Assembly (NCBI GenBank): GCA_045629485.1
Contig: JAZQRF010000008.1
Coordinates: forward strand, 1 to 19,046
DNA length: 19,046 nucleotides
Origin: Pseudopedobacter sp045629485
GTDB taxonomy: Bacteria > Bacteroidota > Bacteroidia > Sphingobacteriales > Sphingobacteriaceae
Direction of reading: 5' to 3'
The notes beneath the pieces are model-generated. The model was not told the origin of the DNA, did no database searches, and worked only from the letters and a program-made list of their open reading frames with translations. The position numbers and the translations under genes are program-made. Shown piece after piece: positions 15,529 to 19,046 of this stretch. Each line of letters begins with the position of its first letter. Within the stretch, counting starts at the first letter, position 1.

Positions 15529-18339
15529 ATGAAGAAAATCAAAGAAGTATTTATGATCGCGTTGTTCTTTAACCTCCTGTTTTTAACAGCGGAGGCACAG
15601 ACCAAAGCGGAAAACAGCCAGATAATCGCACTGGACAACGCAGTTGTCAAAGGAGAATTGCCAAACGGTTTTACCTATTATATCCGGCGAAATACCGAAC
15701 CAAAAAACCGTGTTTATATGTATCTGGTAAATAAAGTAGGGTCTATCCTTGAAGAAGAGCAAGAAAGGGGCCTGGCTCATTTTATGGAACACATGAATTT
15801 TAACGGCACTACTCATTTTCCCAAAAATGAACTGGTGAATTACCTTCAGCATGCAGGCGTAAAATTTGGGGCAGATTTAAATGCTTATACCAGCTTTGAT
15901 GAAACTGTTTATCAGTTGCCTTTGCCCGCGGATAATCCGGAGATTATTAAAAACGGCTATCAAATTATGCGTGACTGGGCACAGGAAGCAACCTTAGATC
16001 CTAAAGAAATCGATCAGGAAAGAGGAGTGATTTTGGAAGAACGCCGTCTCGGGAAGGATGCACAGCAAAGAATGCGTGATCAGTATTTTCCTTTGCTACT
16101 GAATGGTTCACGCTATGCCGAACGACTGCCCATAGGGACGGAGGAGGTGCTGAAGAACTTTAGTCCTGAAGTGATCAGGAAATTTTATAAAGATTGGTAC
16201 CGTCCAAATCTTCAGGCGCTTATTGTAGTTGGAGATATTGATGTTAAAGAGACCGAGCAAAGCATCAGAGCGAAATTCAGCGACCTGAAAAATCCTCCGA
16301 ATGAAAGAGAAAGAACAAGCTATGGTGTGGTGCTCAACGGGGAAAACCATTTTCAGGTAGTAACGGATCGCGAGATGCCCAGCATAAGTATACAAATTTT
16401 AATGAAACGCAGGGCTAAGGAAATCAAGACAGAGGCCGATTATAGAAATAGCATTGTGATGTCTTTATTTAATCAAATGATGGGAAAACGCATGGCTGCA
16501 TTATCCAGGCAGGCAAACCCTCCCTTTGTTTTTGCAAGTTTAGGCATGGGCGGTTTCATCGCTGATTTGGACGTGTTTTCAGGGATGGTGAATGCCCGTC
16601 CAGGCGAAATAGAAACAGGATTTAAAGCTGTATGGCGTGAGGCGGAGCGGTTAAAAAAATATGGATTTAACCACAGTGAGTTAGACCGCGTAAAGAAAGC
16701 TTACCTGGCCCGTATGGCAACATCATACGGAGAACGCAATAAAACCAGCTCTGTGCAATATATCAACGAGTACCAAAGGCATTTTCTAAAGGGAGAAGCT
16801 GCGCCCGGGATAGAAAAGGAATATGAGCTGGTACAAATGCTTTTGCCTGAAATTACGCTGGAAGATCTAAATAGTTTAGGGGCTCAAAGTATTCAGGAGA
16901 ACGACCGTGATATCCTGATCCTTGCGCCTGAAAAGGATAAAGATCAGCTTCCAAATGAGCAAATGGTGATGAACTGGATTGCCGAAGTGCGGAAAGAAAG
17001 CCTTTTGCCATTTGTAGACGAGGCTTCTGATAGACCTCTCCTTGCGAATAAACCTGTACGTGGCAAAATTGTTAAAGAAACTTATCATAAAAAACTGGAT
17101 TTAACCACTCTTACCCTCAATAATGGTGTTAAAGTGATGTTAAAGCCTACTGCTTTTAAAGATAATGAAATCAGGTTTACCGCTATTTCATCCGGCGGGA
17201 CTTCTTTATATTCAGATTCAGACTATCAATCCGCAGCTAATGCCGGAGGAATTATTGGAGCAGGAGGGGTGGGCGACTTTAACAGCTTGCGGCTTAGTAA
17301 TCAACTTGCAGGTAAAAGCCTGAGTGTTACACCGTTCATATCCGAGCGAAATGAAGGTATTAATGGTTCTTCTACTCCTGCGGACCTGGAAACAGCCTTG
17401 CAGCTTAGTCACCTTTATTTCACCCGTCCAAGAAAAGATACAGTAGTATTTCAGAGCATTATTAGTCGCTCTAGACCCGGTTTATTAAACCGTCATGCAG
17501 ATCCAAAAAATGTATTTGCTGATACTATCAGTGCTGTGCTTGGGAATTATAACATTCGGAGGACTGGCCCTACCATACAAAAGCTGGAACAAGTGAACCT
17601 GGATGATGCCTATAGGATATACAAAGAGCGCTTTGCCGATGCCTCCGGGTTCACCTTTACCTTCGTAGGAAACTTCAAGGTAGAAGAAATAAAGCCTTTG
17701 CTGGAAGAATACCTAGGTTCTTTACCCTCTCTATCTAAAAAAGAGGAAGCCAGAAACCTGAATTTGCAAACACCTTCCGGGATTATTAAGAAAACGGTTT
17801 ATAAAGGCTCAGAAGTAAGGGCTACCGTTAGGTTGATTTTATCTGGTAAGTATCAATTTTCAGCTCAGGAAAATCTAGTGATGGATGCACTTTCTCAAGT
17901 GCTGGAGATTAGATTGCTGGAAAGATTAAGAGAAGAGGAAAGTGGTGTTTACACCCCACAGTCATCGGTGGGTTATGTTAAATATCCGGATCCACGTTTT
18001 GCGCTTAACATTTCTTTTGGCTGTGCACCGGAAAATGTTGACCGTCTGATTGCTTCGGCCATGGATGAAGTTAAAAAGCTTAGAGAAGAAGGTCCTTCGC
18101 AGGTGAACCTGGATAAGTTTAAGGCGGAACGTTTACGAGGACAGGAATTACAACTGCAAAACAATGGCTTCTGGTTGTCTTACATTAATGGCCAGCTACA
18201 GAAGAAAGAAAACCTAGAACAAGTATTCAAAACTCAGGAGAACCTCGAAAAGGTTAATTTAGAAATGGTGAGAAAAGCAGCTGCAAAATACCTCAGTGGA
18301 AAGAATTTCATCCAGTTTGTTTTGCTGCCTGAGGAATGA
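15529..18339 (+). CDS. M16-family zinc metallopeptidase (PqqL/pitrilysin-like), exported
   Basis: A 936-residue protease, close to the length of E. coli PqqL. The signal peptide ends near AEAQ (residue 24). The inverted zinc motif HxxEH is at 84-88 (HFMEH, with H84 and H88 as ligands and E87 as catalytic base). The distal glutamate ligand is E164, 76 residues after H88, in IDQERGVILEE. The N-terminal catalytic half extends to about 480. The C-terminal half (from about 520) repeats the M16 fold without a zinc site (TLNNGVKVMLKPT, then ADASGFTFTFVGNF), as is normal. The active site is complete. These clamshell proteases cut peptides or unfolded proteins that fit a closed chamber, in the periplasm. 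Its position after a TonB-dependent transporter and a disulfide-reduction chain suggests it digests imported or surface-captured protein, as the M16 protease FusC does for ferredoxin. That role is inference. Confidence 0.94.
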   Translation: MKKIKEVFMIALFFNLLFLTAEAQTKAENSQIIALDNAVVKGELPNGFTYYIRRNTEPKNRVYMYLVNKVGSILEEEQERGLAHFMEHMNFNGTTHFPKNELVNYLQHAGVKFGADLNAYTSFDETVYQLPLPADNPEIIKNGYQIMRDWAQEATLDPKEIDQERGVILEERRLGKDAQQRMRDQYFPLLLNGSRYAERLPIGTEEVLKNFSPEVIRKFYKDWYRPNLQALIVVGDIDVKETEQSIRAKFSDLKNPPNERERTSYGVVLNGENHFQVVTDREMPSISIQILMKRRAKEIKTEADYRNSIVMSLFNQMMGKRMAALSRQANPPFVFASLGMGGFIADLDVFSGMVNARPGEIETGFKAVWREAERLKKYGFNHSELDRVKKAYLARMATSYGERNKTSSVQYINEYQRHFLKGEAAPGIEKEYELVQMLLPEITLEDLNSLGAQSIQENDRDILILAPEKDKDQLPNEQMVMNWIAEVRKESLLPFVDEASDRPLLANKPVRGKIVKETYHKKLDLTTLTLNNGVKVMLKPTAFKDNEIRFTAISSGGTSLYSDSDYQSAANAGGIIGAGGVGDFNSLRLSNQLAGKSLSVTPFISERNEGINGSSTPADLETALQLSHLYFTRPRKDTVVFQSIISRSRPGLLNRHADPKNVFADTISAVLGNYNIRRTGPTIQKLEQVNLDDAYRIYKERFADASGFTFTFVGNFKVEEIKPLLEEYLGSLPSLSKKEEARNLNLQTPSGIIKKTVYKGSEVRATVRLILSGKYQFSAQENLVMDALSQVLEIRLLERLREEESGVYTPQSSVGYVKYPDPRFALNISFGCAPENVDRLIASAMDEVKKLREEGPSQVNLDKFKAERLRGQELQLQNNGFWLSYINGQLQKKENLEQVFKTQENLEKVNLEMVRKAAAKYLSGKNFIQFVLLPEE

Positions 18340-18577
18340 TAGACTTGTCTGATAAGCTTTTAAAGCTGTACATATACTTATAGAATAGGCTTTAAACGAT
18401 TTATTAAGGCAAACTGCCAGCGTATATTTGTTTTCTCAGGGAAACACTTGGTTAAACTGGATATTGTCTGGCTGTTTTAAACTTTGAAAGATAAGGGAAA
18501 AAAGGTATTTATATTAACGCCCTGCTAACCTAAAATTTTAAGTGATTAATAAGGTTGTAATGTTGGTAATCAGGAAT
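18340..18577. other. Convergent gap between the M16 peptidase and MarC genes
   Basis: No gene is seen in these 238 AT-rich bases. AGCTTT-T-AAAGCT (18355-18367) is a perfect 13-base inverted repeat 16 bases after the M16 stop. CAGGA/TCCTG arms (18571-18588) overlap the MarC stop. Either could help end transcription from its side, but neither is followed by a good U-tract. Confidence 0.4.
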
Positions 18578-19046
18578 CTATAATCCTGTATTACTTCTAA
18601 ATAATTTAATTGCGATAGCAAGAAGAATAATTCCGAAAGCTTTTCTTAGAATATCCAAACCTACCGTTCCTAACAGTCTTTCAAGCCTTACTGTATTCTT
18701 TAAAACGATATAAACAAAAAGCATATTGATGAAAATACCGGCAACAATATTTTGTGTGCTATATTCTGCTTTTAGAGAGAGTAGGGTAGTCATTGTACCG
18801 GCACCTGCAATTAAGGGAAACGCTAAGGGTACAATAGATACTGTTTCGGGCATTTCTTCCTTAAAAAAGTTAATTCCCAATATCATTTCCATCGCAATGA
18901 TAAATATAACAAGAGATCCGGCAATGGCAAAAGAGGAAATATCGAGGCCAATAATTTGAAGTAAACCTTCTCCCAGAAACAGGAAGATAACCATTAAAAC
19001 CAGAGAAACAAGAGTAGCTTTTTCTGATTGGATATGACCTGCTTTT
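18578..19046 (-). CDS. MarC-family integral membrane protein, N-terminus outside window
   Basis: At least 155 residues of a MarC/YhgN-family inner-membrane protein. The frame is open through the last base of the window. A Met at 18994 lies inside the first visible membrane span, so it is not the real start; residues before it (SEKATLVSLVL) continue the same helix. Relatives are about 190-210 residues, so roughly 40-55 are missing. The family signature is visible as ETVSIVPLAFPLIAGAGTMT, with hydrophobic spans before and after it, and the chain ends in FRSNTGL. The molecular function of the family is not established; the old link to multiple antibiotic resistance was not upheld for MarC of E. 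coli. It is convergent with the M16 gene and probably unrelated to the transport locus. Confidence 0.88.
   Translation of the reverse strand, partial: KAGHIQSEKATLVSLVLMVIFLFLGEGLLQIIGLDISSFAIAGSLVIFIIAMEMILGINFFKEEMPETVSIVPLAFPLIAGAGTMTTLLSLKAEYSTQNIVAGIFINMLFVYIVLKNTVRLERLLGTVGLDILRKAFGIILLAIAIKLFRSNTGL

Noticed and set aside
1..19046. Genomic island or recent horizontal transfer of the central block
   Set aside because: There is no integrase, tRNA, insertion sequence or flanking repeat, and no obvious change of base composition or codon style between the block and its flanks.

Overview
The window looks like chromosomal DNA from a Bacteroidota bacterium, most likely a Pedobacter-like member of the Sphingobacteriaceae. 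This rests on the gene content: a SusC/SusD pair, a FecR with a DUF4974-type tail, an ECF sigma factor with a hydrophobic C-terminal tail, and DUF4369-TlpA proteins. It also rests on A-rich start regions mostly without Shine-Dalgarno sequences, and on a SusC leader that begins MYKNYTK, as is common in Pedobacter. The genus is an inference. I see no tRNA, rRNA, CRISPR array, insertion sequence or phage gene. No gap between genes exceeds 300 bases.

Left part (1-2446): the 3' end of an RsmB/Fmu-type RNA cytosine-5 methyltransferase converges on an Lrp/AsnC regulator. That regulator is divergent from a PLP-dependent cysteine synthase/cystathionine beta-synthase-like enzyme. This looks like ordinary housekeeping or amino-acid metabolism.

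Central part (2656-18339): this is the interesting block. An ECF sigma factor on the minus strand is divergent from a run of plus-strand genes: FecR anti-sigma factor, SusC transporter with an N-terminal STN signalling domain, SusD lipoprotein, a DUF1735 + F5/8C lipoprotein, two tandem DUF4369-TlpA thioredoxin-like proteins, a free-standing DsbD alpha domain, a DsbD beta-gamma membrane reductase, and a two-domain M16 zinc peptidase. The STN domain, FecR and ECF sigma make up the standard three-part transmembrane signalling relay. The SusC/SusD pair should import a large ligand. No glycoside hydrolase, polysaccharide lyase or sulfatase is present. What follows the transporter instead is a complete thiol-reduction chain (DsbD to DsbD-alpha to TlpA) and a protease. 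My working hypothesis is a protein or peptide utilisation locus that reduces disulfides before proteolysis, loosely analogous to the Fus ferredoxin-uptake system, in which a TonB-dependent receptor works with an M16 protease.

Right edge (18340-19046): a 238-base gap is followed by a convergent MarC-family membrane protein whose N-terminus lies outside the window.
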